This document shows, piece after piece, positions 1 to 13,830 of a stretch of DNA of 64,000 bases. Under the pieces are notes generated by a model, which ran no database searches, was not told the DNA's origin, and saw only the letters and a program-made list of their open reading frames with translations. The first letter of the stretch is position 1. Each line of letters begins with the position of its first letter. The position numbers and the translations under genes are program-made. The stretch comes from Hybos culiciformis (taxonomy: Eukaryota > Arthropoda > Insecta > Diptera > Hybotidae). The stretch spans positions 52,501,257 to 52,565,256 of the forward strand of contig OZ023273.1 in NCBI GenBank assembly GCA_964007475.1, in the 5' to 3' direction.

Positions 1-3000
1 AATTCGAAGTGCAAAATCTAGGATGAACAAAATGTTTTTGTCTAGAAAAGGCCACCCATAAAACTTGACGAATAACCCGTAAAGCAAACAGAAAGAGATT
101 TAGTTAATTAAATTACTGGGAAATATATACATAATGAACTTTTCCTAAAATCAAAAAATTAAAATATTAACTTTTTGTGAATTTAATAAAAAAAAATTAA
201 TCAAATTTTTAATTTAGAATAAAACTAACATATTTTATTCATTTTTAAAATTTTCACAATTTTAATAACAACAAAGTTTAAAACTTTATCCAAACATTTC
301 TCTTGAAATCTATTTAAAATAATTAACTTTGTTTTTAAATTTTATTTTTTCAAAGTAGTGCAACACGCTTTTCCGAAATTCAGAAAAACTAGATCTAGTA
401 TGATTTCTTAATGTATAAATATATACTGCAAAATGAAAAGTGCAAGTTAAAATAATTTTCTATAAATAAAAATAATAAAAGAAAATATCTGTACATATAA
501 TTTTAAGCTTTTAAAATTTTCAATCTTCATATGGCTTACTTTACTTTCCATCAAATCAAATTTTAGTTTCTCATACGAAAAAAGGCTAATAAAAAATAAT
601 GTATTTTTTATATAATTTTTTTTTCCTTTTTTTGTATAATAATAATAGTCCAAAAGGATTTAAAAAAAAAATAGGTAGATACTTTACTTTACATATTTTT
701 GTGAAAGAAATAGTTTTTGTATAAAATGTTTTTTAAATTATTTAAATATATAAATATGTTTATATTTAACTCAAAATTGAATTGAAAAATAAATCTCTTT
801 ATAATGAAAGTCTGGTTTTTTTTTCAATTTATTTTTTAGCAAATTAATTTAAGTTTCTAAATTCGTTTTATATTTACAGTAGCCGATGATATAAAAGTAC
901 ATTTGATTTTTTTATCTTTTTTCGAAACTGTTTTGATTTTGGTGTACTTGCTGCAATAATTCATTTCGATGCAATATTACTCATTAATTTTATGTGAACT
1001 GTTAGATAAATTATACATAAAAAAAAAAAAAAATTAAAAATTTTAAAATTCTAACATTTTAGCAAAATAAAGTATAACTTACAGTATTCAAGCGCAAAAT
1101 TGAAGACATTTCACATGGATTTTATATTGCTTATTCATTGCTTGATTTTAATCGTAACGTTAACCCATAAATATAAGTTACAGAATGCATTCTCAATAAT
1201 GTATATACTAAATAAGAAAATCAATATTATTAAACTATCGTGCGAAACCTTTAATAATTTTTTTAGTTTAACAGAATAATCCAAATCAGAATTGTAATAT
1301 CAAAAATATTAGAAAAATAAAAATACACAACACTCTTAATATAACCACAGCAAATTACGATAAATAATTTACCATCCATTAATAAAATTGTGCAATGTAA
1401 AATTATTATTACGTTGTTATATATATACATACAGTTGTAAAAACATTACGAAGCAAAATCACTTGCATTTTCTATATACATATAAAATAATTCTTATTAA
1501 GTGTGAATTTTTAATTCTAGTCATTGTCTTCATTCTCTAAATGCCTACATCTTTATTTTATCTAATTTTTTAACAATTTCTACTATGCTATTAACTTTTA
1601 AAATCGATAAATTAAGTGTTTTGATAATAAATTTCATTGATTCACTTTTATATATGCGCGCAGTAATACAAAGTTGTATGTTTATAAAAAAATACAAAGA
1701 GATGAAAAAGATTTAAAAAAGGGTTCAATAAATGATATCGATACAGATTTTTCATCCTTTCTCAATCCAATAACAATTTATGAACAAAAAAAATACAAAA
1801 ATATTAAAGGATTTGTAATACAGATTTCAATAAAAATTATTATGGAAAATTTTGCATTTCTACATTAAGTAAGACTTTTAACCTATTACATGTACCAAAA
1901 GCACTAAATAGCACGTATTAGTGGACCAAAAGCATAAATCATTGTTTAGAAATACTTGCGATTTAATAAAATTAATCAAATGGAAAAATTATTATAAGCC
2001 CTAATGCGCTCTCGGACTCAAATATTTTCAATTAGTGGCACTGGACTAAAGAGATTTTTTCTATTCGTTAACATCATAAAACAAAATGGAAGAAAACGCT
2101 AATGGAGTGTTATATATTTATTTCAAAGTACAATGTACAAACATTGCACTACTAAAGTATACTCCAACTTTGAGCAGAATTAAAAAAATTTAAAGAATTT
2201 TCAATATCAAACCTATTTTGGCTAGCGCATAGAACTAAGATTAAAAAAATCTTCGATTTACAAAAATTTTAGAAAAAATCTAGCTTAAGAAAATGAAATG
2301 TTGAAACGATTTGAATATTAACCAAAAATTTCAATTTTAACACAATAATATTTAACACTAAGTAAATAATCTTAATTTAGCTCATTTTGCAAATAAATAT
2401 CATGTTTACAACAAGTATAAAACACCTGTCATTATTACATAGAATCCTCAAATTATTTAAACCACATTTTTCTTTCGTTATTTTACCTTAAATTTAATGA
2501 TTCTTAAGAGAACACGTATATATTAATTACTGTAACTTGTAGTCCCTTAAATGGATCGCTTGATAAAACAAGGTCATTTGATTGCTTTTTTTTATTTTTA
2601 ATATTATATTTGATTTATTAACAATATAACGCAGATAAAGCAGAGAATATGAAAGAAAAATGAAATACATAACCGCCACCGCCTCTTGAAAGTATGCAAA
2701 AAATAAGAAAAAAAAAATCAAATGAAATAAAATTGTATATTTCATTATTACAGCATAAGAATCCCTCCCAGAAAAATTTCGCGGTAGAGTAGTTTTTCTT
2801 CAACTTTATAAAATTAAATTATTCCAAACATCAATTGGATTTTTTGAAGATTTATTGAAGAGAAAAAATTGTATATTTTATTAAACAAACTATCAACAAT
2901 TTTTAATAATAAAATCTAATTTTTATTTATTCCAGATGATTTTCTAAATTATTAATCTTTGTTATTCATTCAGTAATATTGTAGAATTGCAGTATTTGAT

Positions 3001-3800
3001 CAAGAGGCCTAAAATATACTCATAAAATATACCATTTTCTATCTTTTAATGTCAATTAGTTTTAAATTTTTTTTTAATTGCGATGTATTTTCTAAGTTCT
3101 ATTTATACAGTGAAGTATAAGTTGATTTTTCGTTTCTTCCAAATTTTTTCTTTACTCAAATTTGCCAAAGTTTTATTAAAAATAATATATAATGCCGACT
3201 TTATGATAAAAAAAAATGCAAAATTAACAGAAAATTTTCAGAGATTATAAAATTTGTAATTTCAGTTTAAATTATTTTGAATCCTTTTTCAAAAAGTCCG
3301 AAAGAAGCTGGTTCGGAATCAACAATATATTAAGACAAAAATACAAAGCGGTGTCACCGAAAATTTTTATGAATGTTTAGAAAAGGAGAAATACCCAAAT
3401 TTATATTTTGACCTATATTTGTAAACAAACTTTCATAATTAAGTAATCTGAACAAAAGCAAGTAATTCCAGGCGTAAACCTATGTTAACTCAAATGTATT
3501 CAAAAATTATTTTAAAATAGTTTTAAAAAAAACTGTTCAACTTGTCTTATATAGCCATATAAAATCAATATTTACCCATCAGGAAAAGAAATCTATTATG
3601 GCTTTTGTAACAAAAAAATTAATTCTGCAATTCACTTTTATGTTACAATAAAATTAATCTAGAAACGTGTGTTACATTAAAACAACAAGTGGTATATAAT
3701 TTTTTTTATTTTTTTTTTATTTTATTTTAAAGAATAATATTGTAATTTAGTATATTGTACAGTTTTAAATTTTTTACCGCATTAAAAATATTTGATACAG
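1..3800. other. AT-rich DNA with no recognisable gene
   Basis: I see no open frame with codon structure or protein-family likeness here on either strand. The short open stretches are low-complexity Lys/Asn/Ile/Phe runs as expected by chance at this base composition. There are many A/T homopolymer runs. No tRNA or rRNA was recognised. Confidence 0.6.
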
Positions 3801-3810
3801 TTTATTTAAC

Positions 3811-3857
3811 TGCAGCAGCAGTCAGCTAAAAATAACCATTGGCTGCTGCTGCTGCTG
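3811..3857. repeat. CAG/CTG trinucleotide inverted repeat (hairpin)
   Basis: A short GCA run on the left (from 3812) is followed about 20 bp later by five CTG units (3843-3857). The two arms are complementary, so the strand can fold into a GC-rich hairpin in otherwise very AT-rich DNA. It lies about 240 bp upstream of the cuticle-gene TATA box. Nothing shows that it acts on that gene; it may simply be a microsatellite. Confidence 0.6.
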
Positions 3858-4093
3858 GGTGCTATTATTGCTGCTTTAATAGAATTTATATCGAAAAATT
3901 TATAAGGCGTATGTACAATTATTGCAAATAACAATGAAAAGCTGTTCGATTAATTTGAAAGAAAAATTAAAAAAAAAAACACAAAAACAACTTTTTTCTT
4001 CTGCAAGAACAGTGGGATTAATATAATGTACAAGTACAATTTAAATAATAATAAAAGAAAAAAAAATATAATTGTAAATATTTTGAATTTTCA

Positions 4094-4129
4094 TATAAAT
4101 TAAGGTTCCTGTTCACTAATCGTTACAGT
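4094..4129 (+). promoter_or_regulatory. Core promoter of the cuticle gene: TATA box and initiator-like site
   Basis: TATAAA is at 4094-4099. An initiator-like TTACAGTT lies at about 4124-4130 and puts the putative start A near 4127, about 33 bp downstream of the TATA box. That is the normal arthropod spacing. The predicted 5' UTR would be about 105 nt before the ATG at 4233. The start site is inferred from spacing only. Confidence 0.55.
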
Positions 4130-4232
4130 TTGTTAACAGTCCTAGTTCATTAAACATTGACTTAGGAGGTTATCAATAAATATTAATATTTTTTAAATAA
4201 ATTAATAAAAAAAAATAAATTCAATTTTAAAA

Positions 4233-5500
4233 ATGAAACAAATTGTGAGTAAAATTAAATTTTTTTTCTTAAAAATTTATTTAATAAACAATTTACGATA
4301 AAAAGCTGGAATTTTAGTATTCCCAAGCTCATTAACAGTGAAGTGAAAGTATATACACAGTGATTATTCAAGTGACATTAAAATCAAATATACGATTTTA
4401 AAGTCAAATTGCAAGAAATAATAAACTTATAAAACAAAACGAAAAAATTTATCTAATGAACATTTCAGAACATTTGAAAAAAAAAGTTAATAAAAAAAAA
4501 GAAACATAAAATATACCAATCGACTTTGTTGATTCTGATTTCATATTAGTTCAGAGATTGTTAAAATAAAAAATGATTGTTATGGTCATAACTGATCATC
4601 TCGTGTTCATTATGTCCAACAGAATAACAATTGACTTTGTTGAATCAGATTTCAGATTTCTGATTGAGGCTGTATTAATTTAAAATTATTCTTATAGAGA
4701 CCTGATCATCCTTTGTTTCAATTTAAGAAACATTACCATTTACCCAAGTATCCAATATAAGTATTACATAATAATACTTAAGCTGGAGTTTTCTTTCCAA
4801 ATTCGACCCAAATTCTTAATATTAACATAAACGGCACCACATAACGAAGAAAACTGAAAATTAATAACTGACCGTTCCTTAAAATTCAGAATATGAAAAC
4901 ATTTATTAATTTAGTTTTTCTTTCAACTTCAAATTACAGATAATTTTAGCCGTTCTTATCATTGCTGTAACAGCTCATAAATTAGAAAAACGTTCATTAT
5001 GGGGAGCCCCACATGTACCAGCTGATACACCTGATGTTGCTCATGCCAAAGCTTTACATTTCGCAGCACATGCAGCTGCACGCGCTGGTCATTCTATTTC
5101 ACCACAACTTCATCACGGATATCATGTTCCAGTTATTCATAATGGAGTTCCAGTAGACACACCCGAAGTACAACACGCTAAAGCTGCACATTATGCTGCT
5201 GTTGCAAAGGCTTCCGCAGAAGCTGCCGCTCATGGTTCATGGGACGATGGTAGTCATTACGGTCATTGGGATGATGGTGATGTTCATCATTATGCTCATC
5301 ATGTACCAGCTCCACATCACGGACCAATTCATATCCCAGTCATTCACAATGGTGTACCAACTGAAACACCTGAAGTCCAACACGCCAAAGCCGCTCACTT
5401 TGCAGCTGTACATGAAGCATCAGCACGTGGTGGACATGGATATGATGGCTATGCCCATCATGATGATGGTGCTTATCATCATGATCATCACCATTGGTAA
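4233..5500 (+). CDS. Secreted structural cuticle protein with 18-residue-type motifs; join 4233-4244, 4940-5500
   Basis: Exon 1 carries only ATG AAA CAA ATT, then a GTGAGT donor. After a 695-bp intron, a TTACAG acceptor starts exon 2 in phase 0. The spliced product is 190 residues. It opens with a signal peptide (MKQIIILAVLIIAVTA) and continues as an Ala/His-rich, Cys-free mature chain. Three copies of a (V/E)TPEVQHAKAAH(Y/F)AA-type block occur, at about residues 34, 70 and 134. Two copies have VIHNGVP just before them. The tail is His/Asp/Tyr/Gly-rich and ends HHW. A signal peptide split after a few codons, together with 'DTPEVxxAKAAHxAA' motifs, is typical of insect post-ecdysial cuticle proteins, first described in locust cuticle. 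The role would be a structural component of extracellular cuticle. It has no Rebers-Riddiford chitin-binding consensus. It stands alone here, with convergent Oamb about 12 kb away. Confidence 0.88.
4518..4656. repeat. Diverged tandem duplication in the cuticle-gene intron
   Basis: A block around GACTTTGTTGA followed by TCTGATTTCA or ATCAGATTTCA occurs at about 4521 and again at about 4631, about 110 bp apart. A CTGATCATC word follows each copy. This looks like an old tandem duplication of a roughly 110-bp intron segment. No function is evident. Confidence 0.45.
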
Positions 5501-5641
5501 AAACTTAGACTGTTGAAATTATCTATGTGGCCAATTTTTTTTCGCCGAAAATGTGGTTTGTATCTACACTGCAATTCTTTTTTAGTTTTTTGTGTTTATT
5601 TTTTTTTATTTGTATAGTTTCTTCCTCTCAAAGTCCATTAA

Positions 5642-5647
5642 AATAAA
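5642..5647 (+). terminator. Poly(A) signal of the cuticle gene
   Basis: AATAAA lies 142 nt after the TAA stop of the cuticle gene. It is the first canonical hexamer downstream and is followed by T-rich sequence, so it is the likely cleavage signal. Such hexamers are common by chance in this AT-rich DNA. Confidence 0.5.
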
Positions 5648-5649
5648 CA

Positions 5650-7551
5650 AACCCATCTTAAAAATAAATATTTTCCCTTTATAATACATATACATCTATG
5701 TTTGTTACATTTTCCAAAAATAAAAATTTACTTATTTTCTTGATTCAAAAAAATAAGGGAATTTTTATTTTATTTTAATAATGTTGTTAATAAAAATACG
5801 AGTATGTGTATTCCGTTCATATAATTCCCAAAAGAAAACACAATTTTTCTTTTTTTTTTTGTTTACTCCTCTGTCTCTTCAGAGACATTACTTTTGTGTA
5901 CATTTCTTGCATATAAAAATGCTGTATCTATATTGTATAAATATATATATTTTTTCTCAAAATATAAACTTAAATTAAATCTAAATTTTCCCATCTCGCC
6001 TTCTTAATTAAGTTTTCTACAACTTAAAATTAAAAAAGAAAAAAAAAAGGATCTGTGTACGCTTTGAATATGTTTTATTCCTTTTTTCTATTTATCTTTA
6101 AAATAATAATGTAAATAAAGGAGGATTTTACTTTTTTTTTTATTTTTATTTTCTTGAATATATTTAAATCTAATGAATTTAAATACGTGATATCTTGAAA
6201 TAAATAATATATGTATATCTAGTGTGTATAAATTCGTTACATAAAAAAAAAAAAAAAATTTGTAAAAAAAAATGTAAATATTTCATAAGACGCAAATGTA
6301 AAAAAATATTACTAAAAAAAAATAAAAAAAAATAAATAAAACAATGAGTTAAAAAAAAAAAACAAATATCTTATTTCTTATTTATAGTTTTTAAGCATTT
6401 GAAGTAATATCCGATATTAAAACATTATTATATCGTTTTGGAAGTAAAATAAGTCAAAAATAAATGAAGATCATCTAAAATTCTTAAATCCAATATTTTA
6501 AAGAATTAAAAAATGGAATGATTGGTTTCTCAGTATCTCGGTTTTATTTTTGGGTCACAGCCCATTTTGATTCCAAATATAGTAGGTAAATGAACATTAA
6601 TACGTTGAAAATTTTTTCTTCTGCATTTATTAATTTTCAATTTTCTATTTAATGTCATGATTTAGTAATGCAATTTTACTTCATTCCGTCCTAGTTATTT
6701 TGGCATTAGTAAAGTCGAAATAACGATATCTATAATTTTTTCGTATTTTTAGATTTAAGTTATACTATATACAACAACTAGAAATCAAATTTTTAACATT
6801 ATTATATTGTCTGGAATATTAGGTACAATAAAAACCGAATATATTTTTTCCGGACGATATCAGGTATTCGATCGAAACTAATTTAAATTTTGGTTAAATA
6901 TATATTGAAAAGAATGCTATACATGTTGATTAAAAATGTATGTTTTTTTTGTATTTATTAAATTTTTATATCTAACGTTGAATGTTTTATAATAAATAAT
7001 AATATTATATACTATTAAACAGATACTACCAACAACAAAACCAACCGATGTTAATAATTTCAATAATGATTATTTTTAATATGAATCATTTTATTATTTT
7101 TAATTAATTTCGGAACTCGAATTACGATTAAATACATTTATCTATTTTTTTATTTCATAAGGTTGCTGTTGCATTCTGTCTTATCTTTTTATTTATATAT
7201 TAATATATTATTATATAACACAAGTATTATTTTTGATCTCTTTTTTGATTTTTTAATTATTTATTAACTAATTTTGTTTTCATTTTATTTTTTTTATTTT
7301 TTTTTTATTTGACTACAGACTGAGGTTAGATTTAAGTAAGGTCGAATATAGGTTTTTGCTTCTTTCCCATACTATGAATATTATTTTTCTTATATATTCA
7401 ATCATTTTCTAATAGTTAGGAATTTTTAATAGTAAAGTAGCTTATAGCATACTATATCTCTAAATATAGTTGTATCACAATTAACTTGAATATATTTGCA
7501 TTAATAAAATTAAAATAGCAATTGAAAATATAAAATCACACACAAATATAA
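5650..7551. other. Intergenic AT-rich DNA
   Basis: I see only A/T-rich sequence with long homopolymer runs and short chance open frames. No conserved protein, RNA gene or paired repeat ends were recognised. Confidence 0.55.
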
Positions 7552-8027
7552 TATAATATCAGAGCTTCGAACCGGAACCGAACCGAAAACCGAAAACCGG
7601 AAAAAACCGGAATTTATAACCAAACCGGAATGAAATTTCATTTATGTTTTTTAGGTTCTTTTTCGTTCCTTTTTCGTTCCTTAAACAAGCAAAAAAATAA
7701 AAAAATTTAACACTTTGAATTTGAATAAAAAATTCATATTTTGTATTTGTATTACATCAATGTATGTGTGTTTTTATTTTTAATATAGGAAATATTCACA
7801 AAAGTTTCAATTCTACTTGTTTGCAATTAACGGACAAGCATAAAAAGTGCTACTCAAAAAAAATTTGAACCGAAAAAAACCGGTTTTGAACCGAAAAAAA
7901 AATTGAACCGTAACCGGAACGAAATTTAAATTTACAAAACCGAAACGTAACCCTAAACGATAAAACTTTAAGAACGAAACCGAAAACCGGAACAAAATAA
8001 ATTGCGGTTCGAAGCTCTGTATAATAT
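7552..8027. mobile_element. Non-autonomous hAT-type DNA transposon (460 bp) with 8-bp TSD
   Basis: The element runs from 7560 to 8019. It has 15-bp perfect terminal inverted repeats (CAGAGCTTCGAACCG at the left, its complement at the right). It is flanked by a perfect 8-bp direct repeat TATAATAT (7552-7559 and 8020-8027). CAG-type termini with an 8-bp target duplication are diagnostic of the hAT superfamily. Subterminal regions at both ends are packed with ACCGAAAACCGG-like words. In hAT elements such subterminal repeats bind transposase. There is no transposase gene, so it must have been moved in trans. Confidence 0.88.
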
Positions 8028-10066
8028 ATAATATATTTAAAAAAAAATGTATAATGTACTCAGACTAATAAGTTCATATATAACTATTTTGATGCCGATT
8101 AGCTCCATTTCACAGTATTGTAACATAATAACATATTATATCAAAATAATTTTAGTTTAATTTTATAAATATTTTTACAAAAACTATGAAATTGAGCTAA
8201 ATATTTTTCATATCAAAAAAGTTGTACGAACTTACTCGTCTGTGTAAATTATGTTTGTCTGTGATAAAATACATACATTGTATATATATGTAAATTGAAT
8301 ATGGACCTTCATATTTATATATCAATTTAATTAAATTTAAAAAAAAAATATTTAATTATGTTGAATCAATCAGTATCGTTCTTTACATTGATTTATTTTT
8401 TATTCTTTTTTCAGTCTAAAAGTCGCGGTAATTATTTTTTAATAATATGTAATTCATATAAAATAAACTTTTATATTAAATTTTACTACATTAAATTTAA
8501 TTAAAAATAAATTCATTTGTAAAGACCTCATATATTGCAATGTTCAATGAATAAAACTTAAAATATAAATCAGAGTTGCTTTTGCTTAGGAAAAATAAAT
8601 GATATTTTTCAGTCCTTAATTTAAAGAAAGCTGCCAAATTATATTTTATATTTTGAAATTTCAATATTTTTTTCTGAACGGTGATGGATTGCAATTCTAC
8701 TAAGGATCGTAGCCCGAAGAAGGCTTAAATTAAATAAAATAAGAAATAACTTATTTTATTTCGATTAACACTTTGTTTATACATATATATTTTTTTGTAA
8801 TTTTCTATATTTCTACAACACTTTTAAGTAAAAATACAGAAAAATACAGATCCGAATACAGATAAATATGAAAAAAAAATTTCACAGAAATGATGAATAG
8901 TGGTCCAGTTAAGTTGTGTTATTTTTATATTCGAAATACGCAACGAAGTCCTTCTCTTCCGAGTTATCCCAAGTTAGAATACTAACAGTTATTGTAATTT
9001 GTCAAACCAGCTGCAGCTAACAAGCGAATTAGGTCTTTAAAATGTAGTACTAATATTAAAATTTTTAGATATGTTAAATTATTTGTGTTTTGTTTCTATT
9101 TATGTGGAAGCAATCATCGATTAAGTTAAATCTAAAGTATAATTTAAAAAAAAAAACTATAACGACCAATCATTTAATATTTACGTTCATTAATTGTCAT
9201 CAATTTACGAAATTTAAATATGTACAACAATTTTTTTATGGAAATTGCGGAAAAATAATTTAAATATTTTTAATTCGTAATTAAAATACACGTCGTTCTT
9301 CTATCTGTAGTACATTTATCTTTATTTGTAAGAAAATCATTGAATGCCTGAATGCATTCAATAAATTTCATAAAATAATTTTAATATTCTTGTTTGTGAT
9401 CTGAATCTAAGCATTTTTTTTTTTGCATCTAAGAAAATAAAAACATAAATATATAATTTGATAATTAATATGTACAGCTGCTGAGAATTTTTTTTTTATT
9501 TAATTTAGCATATATTTATAACCGCATATTATATGGAACTAAAAAAAACTCAAGGTCATTAAGATTTAGAATTTGATTTATTTGTACACTGAGGTAAATA
9601 CTAATTAAATTTATGTACCTGAGGTAATTATTATCAATTAATTAATGGGTGTTTATTTTTTAGTGATTGAAATCAAATTTAATTCATAAAATTATATTGA
9701 TTGATAATTAAAAATAAAATATAAATTATATTAAAATAATGCACTGTAATAATTCATTTTTACAATAAGAAAACATTATTCCGTATTTAAAAGATCTATT
9801 TTATAAAATAACTTTTTTTTTTTCATCATGAATCATTAATTTCTTAATAAAACATTCTTAAAATTTTATCAATAAAAATTTTTGAATGCATATTCGACCC
9901 AATTTTGAAACCATAAAATCAGAGAGTGTTTGATAACGAGAAATGTCTAGGTGCTTTATTGTAATACTATTTCTGTTACGCTTAAAAATAATATATAACT
10001 AAATATATATAGTAATAAATTTATACAAATTGGTCCAATTGCTTCGCAATATTCTATAATTTATAA

Positions 10067-10216
10067 TTTATATATATATATATTTATGTTCAGTTCTATG
10101 TGTAAAAATTATCCATGGGTATAAAAATTGTTATGTATTATTTTATATATATATTTACCTTCGGTTCTTTGTATATATGAAAATAAAAATTGTCTACGGA
10201 TATAAAAAATGTTGAA
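10067..10216. repeat. Two-unit degenerate tandem repeat, about 75 bp per unit
   Basis: A TA-rich run followed by GTTC-AGTTCTATGTGTA-type sequence, then ATTATCCATGGGTATAAAAATTGTT, is repeated once. The second unit has GGTTCTTTGTATATATG, then ATTGTCTACGGATATAAAAAATGTT. The copies are diverged and non-coding. Confidence 0.45.
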
Positions 10217-11319
10217 GTCTTAATCACATTGATATATATATATATTTTGCAGATCGAATTAATTTTCAATGTAATGTCGAAATCATGATTTATGTGTCAA
10301 AGAAAAAGTTTTCCCCTTTTTTATTTATCTTATTTATAATCTGATTTATAATCTGATGTTGGTGTAGCCAAATATTTGAGTAGAAAATTAATTTTTCAAA
10401 TTTCTGACTTTTAATTAGATCATTTTTTATTTTATCATCACTTTTCTTTTCAATCTTCTTATATATAGGCCGTCGTGAAGTGCGTACACTTCATAAGCGA
10501 GCCCTAGCTCATTTTCAATATTTTTTCTTGGAGTAAAGGTCAGATGATAGGTATGTAAGAAACATTAAGAACATTCAAATTTTTGAAATGCTCAACATGA
10601 AAATCGGTATAAAATTTTTCATTTATCCAGTTGAAGCGTTTTTGTTGTTTAGAAAAATTATATGAATTTCCTTATATTTACCTACTTAATGTATCCTACA
10701 AACTTCTAAGTATACGACGAGCTTTCTTTTTAAATATTGAGGAAATGTATAGGCAAATAAAGTTCCATATTATAATATCGGAAATGATGTAAGTTTTCTT
10801 GATGTGATAAATACATATATATTTGGTAAAATAAGAGCAAAAATTTCAAGGTATATTTAATGTGTAGCAAAAACCTTGAGAATTTTTATTATTTTTGCCG
10901 ACGATATGACAAAAACTTAATTTTGTTGTCTTTGCAACAAAACTTTTTACGATTCTTTAATACATATTTTATTTTCAATCGATTTCTTGGCATCCAAAGA
11001 AATATTGGACGTAAAATGTTTAAAACATTATCGAAAGAAAAAGGAAAAATAAATAAAATTTTAACCACTTAACATATATTTCTTACACAACATTGTATTT
11101 TTAAACTAAAACAAGTTTATCATGCGAAGGTCATTGCCAATCGCAATAAATAAATTATAAATGAACAATTTCTTTTTTCGATTGCATAAAAACAGATCTG
11201 AACAACCTTGTTTCATATTTGAACAAATTCATTGGAATTTCTTACAAGCTTTCTGCCTAAAAAAAACGTTCAACTTGACGTTTTCATAATTTTGATTCTA
11301 AATTCTTTTTGACATTTCT

Positions 11320-11560
11320 ATGATACAATCGTGCGATACGTTCAATCGATATCGATTTTCATGGAAATCCATTTTCAACACTCAGTCCGAATTTTTGGAC
11401 ATATTCTATCCTATAATCTATCAATCAACATATATATTTTCGAGACTCGGACTCGATAACACTCAACCTTGGTCTTCGTTGAAAGAGAACGGGATTACAT
11501 ATCTGTCAAATAGAAAGACAGACGGACGGACATTTATACGGAAAATTATACTAATAACAA
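11320..11560 (+). repeat. Possible 3' end of a dispersed repeat
   Basis: This stretch is more GC-rich than its surroundings and ends in AAGACAGACGGACGGACATT. Tandem GACAGACGGACGGACA words like this commonly mark the tails of dispersed insect repeats. An 87-codon open frame covers it but resembles no protein I know. I could not find its other end, so the call rests on the terminal motif alone. Confidence 0.3.
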
Positions 11561-13573
11561 AAAAAAAAAGAATCTTAAATTAGAACAGACAGATTGAACC
11601 CAAAAGATTCACGTTTTTACACTAAACATAAGATGCGGAATCCTCAGACACATTACATACTACATTTATGTTTATAAAAGTTTTATAAAGTTTTATTTAT
11701 AATTTATCTGATAATGCACCAATGAGCAAGTATTTTATTTTACATATTGTGTATTATAAAAAAAACATTGTGCACCACTGACAAGAAATTTTATTTGATA
11801 AATTTTTGTTGCGTGTTAAAAGAATGCATCCTTTATAATTTGAATAATTACATGTTACATTTTTTTTATATATTTCAATGACTGTATTTATTGTTATTAA
11901 TAGCTCATTATTATATCATAAAAGACATTTTTAATCCAATCGAATACCAATTATAAAATAATTCCCAAACTCTATAATAATTTATTCGAAATTGATTGTG
12001 TGTGCGATATTTTTAGGTATTATTTAATGTGCCCACCTACATATAACAAATAATATTAGAAATTTAATTCTAAAATATACAAAATGTTTAAATACTTTTG
12101 ACTTTATTGTTTCACCTACAAGATCAAGAAATAAATTTTTTTTTACAAAGCACTTCCGTCAAATTCAATACGCTCTTTGCTACAATCTACAAAGAAATGC
12201 GCAGGCTATAAATATGCAGTGCAAAAAGTTTTGATCCCTGAAATACAATATCGTTGAAAAAGACTTCCCTAAAACTTCGTCGTCGTATTTCGTAAGCCTA
12301 GTCAACAGCCTGTAATTACATATAATGCGATTTTCAGAATTAATTTGTTAACAATTATAGTTTTTTCGTAAAAAGAATTGTGAAGTGTAATTCTGGTGAA
12401 TGGTTCAAATAAAATTTTAACGAATATTTATTATGTTTAACCAGCGTTTTTGCGTGAAAAAAAAAGTATTAACATTCACACTTCAAAAACTTTAATACGA
12501 ATGAAGAAGGTAATAAAACTTCCAACCAATAAAATTAAAATAAAATTTAATTGAGTTATTCTTCATAAGCTCTGTGATTTTAATCTTTTTTTTCGCTCCA
12601 CTATATGTCTATATGTAATTTGTTTATTGAATAATGCCAAGGGACAAATATAAATAAAAAAATAACTTTTATATGAAAATTTGTTTTTTGAAACCATAAC
12701 TTCGTGATACAGAAATGTAATATTAAAAAATATTATATGAATAAGATATTCATGTATATGAAGATATCAATATGTGGTTTGTTAATGTGGTTTGTACAAT
12801 GTTCGGTACAGGCTGTTCGGAAATATTAAACACTAAGCGGTGCAATGCGTAACAATGTTAAAAGAATAATTTTCGAAATTATTCTAATTATATAAATATT
12901 ATACAGAATACCAATTGCTTATTTCCGCGTATTTCAAATATTTTTACTCGTGACCAATTATTATTATATTCTCAAAATAAGGTGCATGAAGGTAAATAAT
13001 AAAAAAAAAAAATTATTTCTTAACTATTTATATTATTTTGTTATACATTTTATAAAAATATCTCTGGGTTACAACAAAAAATAATAAAAAAAAAAAAACG
13101 AAACTTTCAAATATTTTTTTTAAAAGAATTTCATTTTATTTTGAATACCTATAACTTTAAAATTATTAAATTAAGCAATCAACATAGATTTTTTTTTTAT
13201 TTCATAAGAACCTTAAAAAAAAAAATAAAAAAAATTAAATAAAATAAGTAATATTCACAAATTAGTGGTGCGAATAACATTTTTTTTTTTAATAATAATT
13301 TTAAAACCCAAATCTGTAGCAATAACATATAGCAGAGAGTGCATGTTATATTTTATTTTTATTTCTTTTTTTTTTTTACAAAACGCCCATTGAAAAACAA
13401 TATAAAAAAATTATTGATCCGTAACTTAATTAAATAAATTGCAAGCGTTCGTATATTATATACTTATTTTTTTTTCTCTTTTACTTTTTAAAAATATCTT
13501 GATTTAGCATCAAGAAATAAAATTGATAAAAAAAAATTAATTTATATTGATCATAAAGTTATTTACTATATAT

Positions 13574-13830
13574 CGTCTGCTGAGAAATGAAACAACGTAT
13601 GACATTTATACGTCATTATTTGACAATAGCACCATTCGATTCCTCGTACTCGATTTTATAAGTACAACTGCTTTGCAATATTCTTAATGTTGATTAACAT
13701 GTGTTTTTTAGATGAAAATTGTACGCTACTTGATATTTTTTCATACGTTTTTTTTAATTTTCAAAACTTTAAATTCAAATTACTCGAAACTATACTTTTC
13801 ATTATACGTTGTTTCATTTCTGAGCAGGCG
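13574..13830. mobile_element. 257-bp MITE, copy 1
   Basis: The termini are inverted repeats of about 28 bp (CGTCTGCTGAGAAATGAAAC at the left, its near-complement at the right). It is flanked by a 4-bp direct repeat ATAT. A second copy of exactly the same length lies at 35162-35418 and is nearly identical throughout. It has no coding capacity. The 4-bp duplication excludes hAT (8 bp) and a simple Tc1/mariner TA. I cannot name the superfamily. Confidence 0.82.

Larger units (their letters stand above)
8028..13573. other. Intergenic AT-rich DNA with minor repeats
   Basis: No gene was recognised. Only minor repeats are visible; the two that can be delimited are listed separately. The remainder is low-complexity A/T sequence. 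Confidence 0.5.

Noticed and set aside
3811..3857. CAG/CTG run as part of a coding exon (polyglutamine)
   Set aside because: It is interrupted, inverted on itself, and sits upstream of the TATA box with no open frame around it.
5193..5516. 107-codon Met/Ile-rich open frame on the + strand
   Set aside because: It is an out-of-frame shadow of the cuticle-protein exon.
7813..7995. 60-codon open frame on the - strand in the hAT-type element
   Set aside because: It is a Phe/Arg-rich translation of the ACCGAAAACCGG subterminal repeats and has no transposase features.
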